Below, in pieces: positions 22,009 through 32,232 of a stretch of 64,000 nucleotides of DNA. How positions within the stretch are numbered: the first letter of the stretch is position 1; every line of letters starts with the position of its first letter. The position numbers and the translations under genes are program-made. The DNA is taken from assembly GCA_028817435.1 (NCBI GenBank), contig JAPPPQ010000017.1:1-64000 (forward strand), written 5' to 3'. This DNA is from Deltaproteobacteria bacterium. Lineage in GTDB: Bacteria > Myxococcota_A > UBA9160 > UBA6930. The notes under the pieces are model-generated. The model ran no database searches, was not told where the DNA came from, and was given only the letters and a program-made list of their open reading frames with translations.

Positions 22009-23973
22009 GTGAGGCGCATTGCGGCGCATGGGTCGTGGAAGTCGCCGCTTTCGGCGGCGCGGGTGGCTGCGGGGCAGGGGCGAATTTCGCAGCCGCGCTG
22101 GTGGCGCGGCGCGCTCTACTGGCTGGAAGGGCTGCCCGCGCAGTCCGGGCGGCAGACGCTGATGCGCTGGCAGCCGGGCGCGGGCTGCCAGGAGTTGACG
22201 CCGCGCCCCGCTCATGTGCGGGCGGGGGTGCACGAGTATGGCGGCGGCGATTACGGCTTTGCGGGCGATTCGCTGGTCTATGTGGACGAGGCGAAGCCGG
22301 GCATTCAGCGCTTGGGCGAAGCGCCGGTGCCGGGCGCGCTGGCCCATGCGCGCTATGCGGATTTCGCCGCCTCTCCCAATGGCCGCTGGCTGCTGGCCGT
22401 AGAAGAGCGCCCCGCCACTGGCAACGGCGGCGGCAACGGCGGCGGCAACGGCGCGGCCGAGCCGCGCAATTGCCTGGTGGCTTTTGACCTGCAGCGCGGG
22501 CGGCGCCTGGTGGTGTTTGCAGATTGCGATTTCGCCTCGTCGCCGGTCTTTGCGCCGGACGGCCGCCGCGCGGCGTTTTTGGCCTGGCGCCATCCGCAAA
22601 TGCCCTGGGAGGGCAGCACGCTGCTGTGCTGCAGCTGGGGCGATGCGGGGCCGCAGTCGCCGCCGCAGCGCGTGGCGGGCGGGCCTGCAGAGTCGGTGTT
22701 TCAGCCGAGCTTTGCGCCAGGGGGCGCGCTCACTTTTGTTTCGGATCGCAGCGGCTGGTGGAATTTGTGGCAGCAGCGGGGCGCAAATGCAGTGCCGCTG
22801 TGTCCGCGCGCGGCAGAGTTCGGCGCGCCGCAGTGGGCGCTGGGCCTTTCCACCTACGGCTTTGCCGCCGATGGCGAGATTCTCTGTGCGGTGAGCGAGG
22901 GCTGCAACGCGCGGCTCATGCGGCTGCGCACGCAAACGGGCGCGCTGGAAGCTCTCGGCCTGCCCTACACCCAGATCAATTGGCTGCGCGTGGCGGAGGG
23001 CCATGCAGTTTTTATCGGCGCAGGCCCGGCGCAGTTGCCGACCCTTTGCGTGCTGGATGGCGGCGGGCGCTGCCGGGAGGTGCCCCGGCAAGCGCCGCCG
23101 CAATTCGATGCTGCGCTGATCTCCCGGCCCGAGGCCGTGGAGTTTCCCTCGCAGGGGCACAGCGCCCACGGCTTTTTGTATCGCCCGCGCAATCCTAATT
23201 TCGAGTCAGAGCCGGCGCAGCGCCCGCCGCTGCTCGTCAAGTGTCACGGCGGGCCCACCGGCGCGGCGCTTCCGGCGCTGGATTGGTCCGTGCAGTTCTG
23301 GACCAGCCGCGGCTTTGCGCTGCTCGATGTCAACTACGCCGGCAGCGCCGGATACGGCCGCGCCTACCGCGAATTGCTGCGCGGGCGCTGGGGCGAGCTG
23401 GATGTGGCGGACGCCTGCGCCGCCGCGCAGTTTGCGGTGCAAGAAGGGTTGGCGAATGCGGCGCAATTGGCGGTGCGCGGCGGCAGCGCCGGCGGCTACA
23501 CGGCGCTCTGCGCTCTGGCGTTTCGAGATGTGTTTCGCGCCGGGGCCAGCTACTACGGCATTGGCGATCTGGAAGCGCTGGCGCGCAGCACCCACAAATT
23601 CGAATCGCGCTACATGGAGGGCCTCATCGGCCCCTGGCCCGCGCAGCAACATCTCTACCGCGCGCGCTCGCCGCTGCACCACGCCGGGCAAATCACCCGC
23701 CCCGTCATTTTGTTCCAGGGAGGGCGGGACAAAATTGTGCCCCCCGCCCAGGCCGAGAGCATGGCGCGGGCGCTGGCGCAGCGCGGCGTGCCCCACGCCC
23801 GCGTCACCTTCGCCTCCGAGGGCCACGGCTTTCGGCAGGCGCGCAACATTCGCCGGGCGCTGGCCGCCGAGCTGTGGTTCTACGGGCGGGTGTTCGGCTT
23901 TGCCGCAAAGGGCGGGCCGCTCTGGCCGCCGCGGCTGCGCTGCGCCGGGGCGCTCAGCCGCGCTTTTCCATGA
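22009..23973 (+). CDS. S9-family (prolyl oligopeptidase/acylaminoacyl) serine peptidase
   Basis: GTG start preceded by GGAAGGAGG; VRGGSAGGYTAL nucleophile elbow, FQGGRDKIVPPAQAESM, EGHGFRQ catalytic His region. Confidence 0.92.
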   Translation: MRRIAAHGSWKSPLSAARVAAGQGRISQPRWWRGALYWLEGLPAQSGRQTLMRWQPGAGCQELTPRPAHVRAGVHEYGGGDYGFAGDSLVYVDEAKPGIQRLGEAPVPGALAHARYADFAASPNGRWLLAVEERPATGNGGGNGGGNGAAEPRNCLVAFDLQRGRRLVVFADCDFASSPVFAPDGRRAAFLAWRHPQMPWEGSTLLCCSWGDAGPQSPPQRVAGGPAESVFQPSFAPGGALTFVSDRSGWWNLWQQRGANAVPLCPRAAEFGAPQWALGLSTYGFAADGEILCAVSEGCNARLMRLRTQTGALEALGLPYTQINWLRVAEGHAVFIGAGPAQLPTLCVLDGGGRCREVPRQAPPQFDAALISRPEAVEFPSQGHSAHGFLYRPRNPNFESEPAQRPPLLVKCHGGPTGAALPALDWSVQFWTSRGFALLDVNYAGSAGYGRAYRELLRGRWGELDVADACAAAQFAVQEGLANAAQLAVRGGSAGGYTALCALAFRDVFRAGASYYGIGDLEALARSTHKFESRYMEGLIGPWPAQQHLYRARSPLHHAGQITRPVILFQGGRDKIVPPAQAESMARALAQRGVPHARVTFASEGHGFRQARNIRRALAAELWFYGRVFGFAAKGGPLWPPRLRCAGALSRAFP

Positions 23974-24604
23974 GCACCACGCGGTGGGCGTGCAGCAGCG
24001 GCAGCATGGGCCGATCCTGCACAATGTGGCAGCCGCAGGCTTCAAAGGCGGTGCGAAACTCGCCGCGCGGAATCATCGGCAGCGAGCGGCGCTGATTGCG
24101 CAGCCGCAACACGCGCTTGTGCAGGGCGTGCAGGGCGTTGGTTTCGTAGTAAGAGACCACCAGCCAGCGCCGCGCCACCCGCGAAAGCTCGCGCACAATG
24201 TGGCCGCGCTGGTCGGGGTCATCCACATGGTGAAAGAAGCGGAAATTGAACACCAGATCCTGCGAGGCATCGCCAAAGGGCAGGGGTTCAAAAATATTCA
24301 TGCGGCGAATGCGCAGCGGCGTGCCCTCGCCGGGCTCGGCCTCGCGCAGCGCGCGCAGCGATTCCTCATCCACATCGCAGCACTGCAGCTCTTCCTGGGC
24401 CGCGGCGCGCAGCAGCGGGGTGAAGCGCCCCACGCCGCATGGAATGTCCAGAACGCGGGCGGGGGCGGGCTGCATCATTTGCAAATAGCCGCGCACGCAG
24501 GCCCGCTCCCGCAAATGCAGCAGGTGCTGCAGCCGCTTGTAGCGGCGGCGCATATAGGAGGTGCGGCTCAGCGCCTGGTCCACGGGGCGATTGTGCGTCC
24601 ACAA
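23954..24604 (-). CDS. Class I SAM-dependent methyltransferase
   Basis: RVLDIPCGVGRFTPLL motif I, FNFRFFHHVDDPDQR. Confidence 0.85.
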   Translation of the reverse strand: MWTHNRPVDQALSRTSYMRRRYKRLQHLLHLRERACVRGYLQMMQPAPARVLDIPCGVGRFTPLLRAAAQEELQCCDVDEESLRALREAEPGEGTPLRIRRMNIFEPLPFGDASQDLVFNFRFFHHVDDPDQRGHIVRELSRVARRWLVVSYYETNALHALHKRVLRLRNQRRSLPMIPRGEFRTAFEACGCHIVQDRPMLPLLHAHRVVLMEKRG

Positions 24605-24635
24605 TTGCTCCGGCGCAAGCGGCTAGGCTGCGCCC

Positions 24636-25271
24636 GTGGCGGCCCGCCCCCGCATTGATGCTGCACTGCTGGCCCGCGCGCGCCGCGCGCTGCCGCGCCG
24701 GGATGCCCGGCTGGGCGCGCTCATGCGCGCGGTGGGGCCATGCGGCCTGCGCCGCCGGGGCGATCCCTACCGCTACCTGGTGCGCTCCATCCTCTATCAG
24801 CAATTGGCCGGGGCGGCGGCGCGGGCCATCGAAGGCCGCCTGCACGCCCGCTTCGGCGGAAGCCTGCCGCCCCCCGCCGCGCTGGCCCGCGCGCCGCTCC
24901 CCACCCTGCGCGCCGCGGGACTCTCCCGGGCCAAGTCGCTGGCGGTGCGCGGCGCGGCCCGCGCCTTTGCCGATGGCACCCTGCGCGCCCGGCGCTTTCC
25001 CCATCTGGATGACTGCGCCGTGGTGGCCGCGCTCACTCAATTGCGCGGCGTGGGCGAATGGACGGCGCATATGCTGCTGATGTTCTCGCTGGGGCGGCCC
25101 GATGTGCTGCCCGTGGGCGATTACGGCGTCCGCAAGGGCGCGCGCCGCCTCTACGGGCTGGCCGAACTTCCCGCGCCCAAAGAGCTGGAGGCGCTGGCCG
25201 AGCCCTGGCGGCCCTACCGCAGCATCGCCACCTGGTATTTGTGGCGCGCCGCCGAGGTGCTTCCGCCGTGA
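24636..25271 (+). CDS. DNA-3-methyladenine glycosylase, AlkA-like (HhH-GPD)
   Basis: LVRSILYQQLAGAAARAIEGRL, LRGVGEWTAHMLLMFSLGRPDVLPVGDYGVRKG. Confidence 0.92.
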   Translation: MAARPRIDAALLARARRALPRRDARLGALMRAVGPCGLRRRGDPYRYLVRSILYQQLAGAAARAIEGRLHARFGGSLPPPAALARAPLPTLRAAGLSRAKSLAVRGAARAFADGTLRARRFPHLDDCAVVAALTQLRGVGEWTAHMLLMFSLGRPDVLPVGDYGVRKGARRLYGLAELPAPKELEALAEPWRPYRSIATWYLWRAAEVLPP

Positions 25272-26527
25272 GCGCGGGCGGGGCAGGGGGGCGTGAAAAC
25301 TGGCGGGCGGGCTTCGCCCTGCTGGCAGAGCCCAACTTCCGGCGGCTCTTTGCGGCGCGCTTTATTTCCGCCTTCGGCACGGCCATGACGCCGGTGGCGC
25401 TGCCCTTTGCGGTGCTGGATTTGACGGGCCGGGCGGGCGACATCGGCTGGGTGCTGGGGGCGGCGGCGGTTTCGCAGCTGGCGGTGCAGCTCTTCGCCGG
25501 CGCGCTGGCCGACCGGGGCTCCAGGCAGCGGCTCATGGTGCGCGCCGAGGGGCTGGCCGCCTGCGCCCAATTGGCCAGCGCCGCGCTGCTGCTGCTGGGC
25601 CTCGCCACGGTGCCGCTGCTCACGGCCCTTTACGCCCTGACCGGCATTGCCTACGCGCTCATTTGGCCCTCGCTCATTGGGCTGGTGCCGCTGGTGGCGC
25701 CGCCGCAAAAGCTGCAGGCGGCCAACGCGCTGCTTTCCGCTGCTCACAGCCTGGCCATGGGGCTTGGCATGGCGGCGGGCGGCGGGCTGGCCGCCGTGCT
25801 GGGGGCGGGCTGGGCCATTGCCCTGGATGGCGCCACCTTTGCCGCAAGCGGCCTGCTGGTGCTGGGGCTGCGCACCTCTCCCCAGCCCAAAACCGCGTCG
25901 AGCAGCCTGTGGCGCGATTTGCAGAGCGGCTGGCGCGAGTTCACCTCGCACCGCTGGCTGTGGACCATCGTGGCGCAATTTTCGCTGGTGGTGATGGCCT
26001 GGGAGGGCACCTTCGGCGTGGTCGGCCCCTATGTGGCGAAGCACAGTCTGGGCGGGGCGCACATTTGGGGGCTCATCAGCGGCTGCCTCGGCGCGGGCTG
26101 GCTGCTGGGCGGGCTGATCGCCATGCGGCTGCGCTTCCGCCGCCCGCTGCTGGTGGGCACCCTCGGCATTTTCGTCAGCGCGCTGCTGCCGCTCTCGCTC
26201 ATTGTGCCGCTGCCCCCGCCGTGGATTGCCGCCAGCGCCTTTGCCGCCGGCGTGGGGGGCGAGTGCTTCGGCGTGGTCTGGAACACCGCCATTCACACCC
26301 ACATTGCCCCGGAGGCCATTTCGCGGGTGGTCTCTTACGATGTTCTCGGCTCCATCGCGCTCATGCCTGTGGGCGCCATCGTGGCCGGGCAGCTGGTGGA
26401 TCAGGCCGGGCCGCCCGCCGCGCTGTGGCTGGCGGCGCTGCTGATTTTGCTCCCCACGGCGGCGGTGCTCGCCGTTCCCGAAGTCCGCCGCCTGCGCTCC
26501 GCCGCCCCACCGGGGGGGCCTGGGTAG
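25268..26527 (+). CDS. MFS transporter
   Basis: GTG overlapping the glycosylase stop; NFRRLFAARFISAFGTAMTPVALPFAVLDLT; ~12 hydrophobic segments. Confidence 0.9.
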   Translation: MSAGGAGGRENWRAGFALLAEPNFRRLFAARFISAFGTAMTPVALPFAVLDLTGRAGDIGWVLGAAAVSQLAVQLFAGALADRGSRQRLMVRAEGLAACAQLASAALLLLGLATVPLLTALYALTGIAYALIWPSLIGLVPLVAPPQKLQAANALLSAAHSLAMGLGMAAGGGLAAVLGAGWAIALDGATFAASGLLVLGLRTSPQPKTASSSLWRDLQSGWREFTSHRWLWTIVAQFSLVVMAWEGTFGVVGPYVAKHSLGGAHIWGLISGCLGAGWLLGGLIAMRLRFRRPLLVGTLGIFVSALLPLSLIVPLPPPWIAASAFAAGVGGECFGVVWNTAIHTHIAPEAISRVVSYDVLGSIALMPVGAIVAGQLVDQAGPPAALWLAALLILLPTAAVLAVPEVRRLRSAAPPGGPG

Positions 26528-26561
26528 CGCCGCCGCCCCGCCCCGGTATGCTGGCGCGCCC

Positions 26562-26636
26562 GTCCCCATCGTCTAGAGGTTAGGACTCCGCCCTTTCAAG
26601 GCGGCAACGCGGGTTCGATTCCCGCTGGGGACGCCA
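26562..26636 (+). tRNA. tRNA-Glu (anticodon TTC), CCA encoded
   Basis: GTCCCCA...TGGGGAC acceptor stem, anticodon arm CCGCC-CTTTCAA-GGCGG, T-arm GCGGGTTCGATTCCCGC, terminal CCA. Confidence 0.97.
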
Positions 26637-26638
26637 GC

Positions 26639-27514
26639 CTAGTCTCCGCGCCCGCGCGCCTCCGCCTGGCCCGCGCGCTTTTTCGCAAAGCCGGGGCCCA
26701 GCCCGGCCGGATCCACGCGCATGCCGTGCAGCTCCTGGTTGTTGGCATGGCCAAGCTGCTGCAGCGACATTGCCGCCTGCAGCGCATTCCAAAAGCCCAT
26801 CGCGTCCTGGGCCTGGTTCACCGACATTTTGGCGAGCTTCAGCCCCATGGGCGGCTTGGCGGCAATTTTGCGGGCCAGCGCCAGCGCGGCCTCCTGCAGC
26901 TCCGCGCCGGGCACCACGCGATTCACCATGCCCAGGGCGCGGGCCTCTTCCGCGCCGAGCCAGTCGCCGGTGAAGAGCAGCTCTTTGGCCTTCCGCACCC
27001 CCAGCTCCCATGGGTGGCCGAAATACTCCACCCCGTTCACCCCGAAGGCCACCACCGGATCGCAAAAGCTGGCGTCCTCGGCGGCAATAATGAGATCGGC
27101 CACCCACATCAGCATGAGCCCCCCGGCAATCACCTTGCCCTGCACCGCGGCCACCAGGGGCTTGGGCAGGTTGCGCCAGCGCCAGCACATCCCCAGGTAA
27201 ATCTCCTGCTCGCCGGCCATATGGCCCTCTGCGCCGGGGCGTCCGGTGGCGCCGCCCCAGGGCGTTCGGGGCGGAAACGCCTCCCAGCCCTCGCGGTCGC
27301 GCAAATCGTGGCCGGCGGAAAAGTGCGGCCCGTCCCCCGCCAGCACAATGCAGTTGATGTCATCGTCCCGGCAGGCGCGGTCGAAGGCCGAATCCAGCTC
27401 GTAGGTCATGCGCTTGTCCTGGGCGTTGCGCTGGGCCTCCCGCGCCATGACCACCCGGGCCACGCCGGGGGCGGGGGTTTCGTAGCGAATGCGGTGGTAA
27501 GCTGTAGCGTCCAT
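26639..27514 (-). CDS. Enoyl-CoA hydratase/isomerase family protein
   Basis: CIVLAGDGPHFSAGHDLRD; VAAVQGKVIAGGLMLMWVADLIIAAEDASFCDP; start at ATG 27514 (MDATAYHRIRYET). Confidence 0.92.
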   Translation of the reverse strand: MDATAYHRIRYETPAPGVARVVMAREAQRNAQDKRMTYELDSAFDRACRDDDINCIVLAGDGPHFSAGHDLRDREGWEAFPPRTPWGGATGRPGAEGHMAGEQEIYLGMCWRWRNLPKPLVAAVQGKVIAGGLMLMWVADLIIAAEDASFCDPVVAFGVNGVEYFGHPWELGVRKAKELLFTGDWLGAEEARALGMVNRVVPGAELQEAALALARKIAAKPPMGLKLAKMSVNQAQDAMGFWNALQAAMSLQQLGHANNQELHGMRVDPAGLGPGFAKKRAGQAEARGRGD

Positions 27515-27615
27515 TGGGCCTCCCTCCCCAGGTTGGGGCGGGGGCCGAGTTTCGGCGAGGCGGCCCCGCGGCGCCACTGCAAAATCCCCCCGGGGGAGAA
27601 ATGGCATTTTTGGGG

Positions 27616-27644
27616 TTGCGGGCGGGCAACCACTCGCCGATAAT
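27616..27644 (+). promoter_or_regulatory. Candidate sigma-70-like promoter for the TonB receptor (TTGCGG-N17-GATAAT)
   Basis: TTGCGG at 27616-27621 and GATAAT at 27639-27644 with 17-nt spacing, ~70 nt upstream of the ATG. Confidence 0.35.
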
Positions 27645-27711
27645 GGGCCGCGCCGGTGGATTGGCCGCTTGGCGAAACTTCCCATCTCTCGAAGCGAGAG
27701 GAGTTCCAAAG

Positions 27712-30522
27712 ATGTCGAAGAAGGCTGCACGGTGCCCGGAGCGGCTCCGCCACTGGCTCGCACCGCTTCTCACCCTGGCGCTCTGCGCCGCGTTGCCGGG
27801 CGCTGCCTGGGCGCAGGCGGAAGAGGATTCGCCGGCCGGTATCGAAGAGATCATCGTCACCGCCACCAAGCGCGAGCAATCCATTCAGGATGTGCCCATT
27901 GCGGTCAGCGCCTTTGCCGCCGAAGACCTGCAGGCGCGGGGCATTTCCGAGCTGGAAGACCTGCAGCAGATCTCCCCGTCCATTTCGGTCTACAGCTCCA
28001 ACAGCTCCAGCAACGGCGGCACCCTGCGCATTCGCGGCATGGGCACCACCGGCAACAACCCGGGCCTCGAATCCGCGGTGGGTTCTTTTGTGGATGGCGT
28101 CTATCGCAGCCGTTCGGGGCAGGTCTACTCCGACTTCGTGGACCTGGAGCGCATCGAAATTCTGCGCGGCCCGCAGGGCACCTTGTTCGGCAAGAACACC
28201 TCGGCGGGCGCGGTGCAGCTCATTACCAAGCAGCCCGAGTTCGAGCAGGGCGGCAGCTTCGCCGCCGAGTTCGGCAACTACGACCACTTCAAGGTGCACG
28301 GCGGCGTCACCGGCCCCATTAGCGACGATCTCGCCTTCCGCTTCTCCGGCGCGTGGTTCAACCGCGAAGGCTATTACGAGAATGTGGAAAGCGGCGACGC
28401 CTACGACAACCGCGACCGCTACTCCATGCGCGGCCAGCTGCTGTGGAAGCCCAGCGAGAATGCAGAATTCCGCATCATCGGCGATTTCAACAAGAAGGAC
28501 GAGAGCTGCTGCCCCGCGGCCTTCCACGCCCTCGGCCCTTCGGCGGGCATTGTCCGCCTGCTCGGCGGCTACACGCCGGGCCAGGTGGGCTCCATTGCCG
28601 CGCATTCCCGCACCACCAGCCTGCCCACCCCCTACAGCGGCGCAGCGCCTCCCTACTCCGGAAGCAACCCCGTTCTCGCGCCCTATGCCCCCGGCGTCAT
28701 TAACCTGATGAATCCCCAGGTCTCGCACTTCGAGGCGCAGTCGCGGAAGGTGTCGCTGAACTACGAACCCGTGGAAGATGTGGAGGACTACGGATTGCAG
28801 GTGGAGGCCAATTGGGAGGTGCGGGGCGCAACCGTCACCTCCATTACCGCCTACCGCGAATTCGACGCCTTCCGCTCCCAGGATATTGACTTCACCAACG
28901 CGAGGATTCTGCGGCCCCAGAACGGCAACGACAACTTCGAGACGCTGAGCCAGGAATTGCGGGTAACCGGCACCACCGGCCCCATGGACTGGCTGGTGGG
29001 CGTCTATGGCTACTACGAAGACATCTCGACCAGTGAAGAGATTCGCTTCGACGCCGATGCCGGCCGCTTCTTCGCCTACGCCTTCGGGTATTCGCCCGAT
29101 GACAACACCGTGCTGGTTGCCGGTCCGCCGCAGTTCACGAGTGCCCAGCTTTTCGGCGCGCTCTCCAGCCTGTTGCCGGACGGCGGGGGCTACGGGGCGG
29201 TTTGGGGGCAGGAGACGACGGGCTTCGCCCTCTTCACCAACAATGTCTATCACGCCAGCGATCAGCTCGATGTGACCGTCGGCCTGCGCTACTCCAGCGA
29301 GACCAAGGACGCCTTCGGCAGCATCAACGGCGGCCGCCCCGGCCAGGTGGTGAACGAGGCCTGGTGCAACAACATCCCTGGGGCTTTTCTCTCCGTGCGC
29401 ATTGTGGTCAGCTCGCTCTGCGACAATGCGAGCTGGGCGAACTCCGAATCGGAGACCGAGTGGACGGGGACGCTCAGCGCTTCCTATTCCATTACCGACG
29501 ACCTGAACAGCTACCTGAGCTACTCGCGCGGCTACAAGGCGGGCGGCTACAACCTCGACCAGGAATCCTACGACTCGGTAATTTGCTGGGCCTACGGCGC
29601 GCCCTTCAATGCGCTCACCCGCGCCAGGACGCAGGATCCGGCGTTTCTGCTCGCGCTGGCTGCGGCGGGGCAAACGCCGCCCGTCCTCACCCCCTCTTCG
29701 GGCGGCAGCCGCTTCGAGGTGGTGGACAACGACGGCAACCCGGCGACCAACCCCTGCGAAGGCAAGTCGAACGGCGAAGAGGCCTTCCAGGTGGACAACA
29801 CCCGCTTCGATCCCGAATTCGCCGATTCGCTGGAGGCCGGGCTCAAGGGCACCTACCTGGGCGGCGCGCTCACCATCAACTCGGCGCTCTTCTGGACCCA
29901 GTATGAAGACTTCCAGCTCAACACCTTCAACGGCCTCGGCTTCGTCATCTCCAATGTGAGCGAGGTGGATTCCTGGGGCGTGGAGGTGGAGGCATTCTGG
30001 AACATCATGGAGGGCCTGTTCGCCACCTTCGGCGTCACCTACGCCGACACCACCTACGGCGACGATGCCCGGGACGGCCAGGGACGGCCGCTCACGAACC
30101 TGCTCGACGCGCCCACCGGCGGCAATGTGGACCAGCGCGTCAGCGCCCAGGGCAAGCGCATTACCCACGCCCCGGCCTGGCAGGGCAGCGCCTCTATTTA
30201 CTACGAGGCGCCGGTAACGCGCACCGGCTGGCTGGGCTTCTTCAGCGGCAACCTCAGCTACCGGGGCCGCCACAACACCGGCTCCAACCTGCACCCCATC
30301 AAGGTGGAGAACTCCTACGCCCTGCTGAACGCGCAGGCGGGGTTGCGCTCTCCGGATGGCTTGTGGGAAGCGGTGTTGTGGGGCAACAACCTGCGCAACA
30401 AGTTCGTGAACACCCTCATCTTCGATTCGGTGTTCCAGAGCGGCTCTTTCCACACCTTCGTCAATCAGCCGCGCATGTGGGGCGTCACCATCCGCTACCG
30501 CTTCGGCGCAGACGCTCTGTAA
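27712..30522 (+). CDS. TonB-dependent receptor
   Basis: Signal peptide; EEIIVTATKREQSIQDVPIAVSAF plug; C-terminal barrel ending PRMWGVTIRYRFGADAL; RBS GAGAGGAG. Confidence 0.96.
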   Translation: MSKKAARCPERLRHWLAPLLTLALCAALPGAAWAQAEEDSPAGIEEIIVTATKREQSIQDVPIAVSAFAAEDLQARGISELEDLQQISPSISVYSSNSSSNGGTLRIRGMGTTGNNPGLESAVGSFVDGVYRSRSGQVYSDFVDLERIEILRGPQGTLFGKNTSAGAVQLITKQPEFEQGGSFAAEFGNYDHFKVHGGVTGPISDDLAFRFSGAWFNREGYYENVESGDAYDNRDRYSMRGQLLWKPSENAEFRIIGDFNKKDESCCPAAFHALGPSAGIVRLLGGYTPGQVGSIAAHSRTTSLPTPYSGAAPPYSGSNPVLAPYAPGVINLMNPQVSHFEAQSRKVSLNYEPVEDVEDYGLQVEANWEVRGATVTSITAYREFDAFRSQDIDFTNARILRPQNGNDNFETLSQELRVTGTTGPMDWLVGVYGYYEDISTSEEIRFDADAGRFFAYAFGYSPDDNTVLVAGPPQFTSAQLFGALSSLLPDGGGYGAVWGQETTGFALFTNNVYHASDQLDVTVGLRYSSETKDAFGSINGGRPGQVVNEAWCNNIPGAFLSVRIVVSSLCDNASWANSESETEWTGTLSASYSITDDLNSYLSYSRGYKAGGYNLDQESYDSVICWAYGAPFNALTRARTQDPAFLLALAAAGQTPPVLTPSSGGSRFEVVDNDGNPATNPCEGKSNGEEAFQVDNTRFDPEFADSLEAGLKGTYLGGALTINSALFWTQYEDFQLNTFNGLGFVISNVSEVDSWGVEVEAFWNIMEGLFATFGVTYADTTYGDDARDGQGRPLTNLLDAPTGGNVDQRVSAQGKRITHAPAWQGSASIYYEAPVTRTGWLGFFSGNLSYRGRHNTGSNLHPIKVENSYALLNAQAGLRSPDGLWEAVLWGNNLRNKFVNTLIFDSVFQSGSFHTFVNQPRMWGVTIRYRFGADAL

Positions 30523-31272
30523 TCAGGTGACCGAATAGCCGCCGTCCACATTCCAGGTCTGCCCGGTAACAAAGCGCGCCGCCGGGCTGGCCAGAAACAG
30601 GGCGGTGGGGGCCACATCGGCGGGGCTTCCCCAGCGCCCCATGGGCACGCGTTGCAGGTAGAGCGCCGAAAGCTCCGGCGCTTCCTTCATGGCGCGGGTC
30701 ATATTGGTCTCGATGAGCCCCGGCGCCACGGCGTTGATGCGAATGCCGTCGGCCGCCCAGGCCGCCCCCAAGTTCTTCGTCATTTGCACCGTGGCCGCCT
30801 TGGCCGCGCCATAGCCCGGCACCGGCGGCACGGCCATGTAAGAAGACATCGAGGCCAAATTCACAATGGCCGCGCCCCCCGGCCAGTCGCTGGCCAGCAG
30901 CGGCCCGCGGCAGGCCAGGCACATGCGAAAAGTCCCCGTCAGGTTGATGGCGATGCTGCGCTCGAAAATTTCCAGCTGCCATTCGCTGGGTTCGGCGGGA
31001 AAGCTCGCGCCGGCGTTGTTCACCAGCACATCCAGTTCGGGCATAGCCGCGGCTACGGACTCGGCCTGCCCCGGAACCGCCAGCTCGAGCTGCAGATACC
31101 GGAACGCGCCCAGATTGTGGGAATACGCTGCCGCCGCCGCCTTGCGCCCGGTAATGGTCACCTGCGCGCCGGCCGCGGCCAGCGCCGAGGCAATGCCCAG
31201 CCCAATGCCGTTGGCCCCGCCCGTAACCAGCGCGCGGCAGCCCGAGAAATCGAAGCGGGGTTCGCGCGCCAT
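30523..31272 (-). CDS. SDR family NAD(P)-dependent oxidoreductase
   Basis: [52 protein letters not shown]-terminal [16 protein letters not shown]. Confidence 0.93.
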   Translation of the reverse strand: MAREPRFDFSGCRALVTGGANGIGLGIASALAAAGAQVTITGRKAAAAAYSHNLGAFRYLQLELAVPGQAESVAAAMPELDVLVNNAGASFPAEPSEWQLEIFERSIAINLTGTFRMCLACRGPLLASDWPGGAAIVNLASMSSYMAVPPVPGYGAAKAATVQMTKNLGAAWAADGIRINAVAPGLIETNMTRAMKEAPELSALYLQRVPMGRWGSPADVAPTALFLASPAARFVTGQTWNVDGGYSVT

Positions 31273-31325
31273 GCGGTCAAGGTAGGCTACCCTGCCGCCC
31301 CACGCCGAAGCCAAAGGAGGGCGAA

Positions 31326-32207
31326 ATGATCTCTGCCGAAGAGCGCTATGCCAAGCGCAGCATTTCCGTCAAGGGCCTTGCCATGGCCTGTGTGGACGAG
31401 GGCGCGGGCGCGCCGATTGTGTTTTTGCACGGCAATCCCACCTCGTCTTACCTGTGGCGCAACATCATTCCGCACCTGGCGGGGCAGGGGCGCTGCATCG
31501 CGCCCGATCTGCTGGGCATGGGCGATTCCCAAAAGCTCCCCCAGAGCGGCCCCGAAAGCTACACCTTCGCCCAGCACCGGGAATACCTCGACCTGCTGCT
31601 GGACGAATTGCAGCTCGGCTCCGAAGTCACGCTGGTGGTGCACGATTGGGGTTCGGCGCTGGGCTTCGACTGGGCCAATCGCCACCGGGAGCGGGTGAAG
31701 GGCATCGCCTACATGGAGGCGCTGGTGGCGCCGGTTACCTGGGCGCAGTGGCCCAAGCCCATGCGCCAGTTGTTTCAGGCGTTCCGCTCTCCGGCCGGAG
31801 AAAAGCTGGTGCTGGAGCAGAACATCTTTGTAGAGCAGGTGCTGCCCCAATCGGTGCTGCGCGGTTTGGGCGAGGCCGAAATGGCGGTGTATCGCCGCCC
31901 CTTTGCCGAAGCCGGCGAAAGCCGCCGCCCCACGCTCACCTGGCCCCGGCAAATTCCCATTGAGGGCGAGCCCGCAGAGGTGGTGCGCATTGTCAGCGAT
32001 TACAGCGCATGGCTTTCGCAGAGCCCGCTGCCCAAGCTGTTTGTCAACGCCAAGCCCGGCGCAATTTTGCGCGGCGAGCTGCGCGAACTTTGCCGAAGCT
32101 GGCCCAACACCACCGAGGTAACGGTGCCGGGCACGCACTTCATCCAGGAAGATTCCCCCGAAGAAATCGGGCGCGCCATTTCCGAATGGCTGCGCGAAAT
32201 CGGCTGA
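31326..32207 (+). CDS. Haloalkane dehalogenase (DhaA-type alpha/beta hydrolase)
   Basis: [17 protein letters not shown] oxyanion/halide Asn region, [17 protein letters not shown] nucleophile elbow, C-terminal [14 protein letters not shown] catalytic His. Confidence 0.88.
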   Translation: MISAEERYAKRSISVKGLAMACVDEGAGAPIVFLHGNPTSSYLWRNIIPHLAGQGRCIAPDLLGMGDSQKLPQSGPESYTFAQHREYLDLLLDELQLGSEVTLVVHDWGSALGFDWANRHRERVKGIAYMEALVAPVTWAQWPKPMRQLFQAFRSPAGEKLVLEQNIFVEQVLPQSVLRGLGEAEMAVYRRPFAEAGESRRPTLTWPRQIPIEGEPAEVVRIVSDYSAWLSQSPLPKLFVNAKPGAILRGELRELCRSWPNTTEVTVPGTHFIQEDSPEEIGRAISEWLREIG

Positions 32208-32232
32208 GGCGGCTTTTGGCCCGGCAGCCGGC

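Noticed and set aside
22420-22460. GGCGGCAAC tandem repeat in the S9 peptidase as a phase-variation repeat
   Set aside because: Only ~3-4 nine-nt units that maintain frame; more likely a Gly/Asn-rich loop than a switch.
26562-26700. tRNA-Glu as an integration (att) site for a genomic island
   Set aside because: No integrase, no duplicated tRNA 3' end seen within the window, and the flanking genes look like ordinary metabolic genes.
27406-30453. 1015-aa minus-strand ORF opposite the TonB receptor
   Set aside because: No recognisable domain; the + strand TonB receptor is unambiguous. Only its far end overlaps the frame neighbourhood of the real ECH gene.
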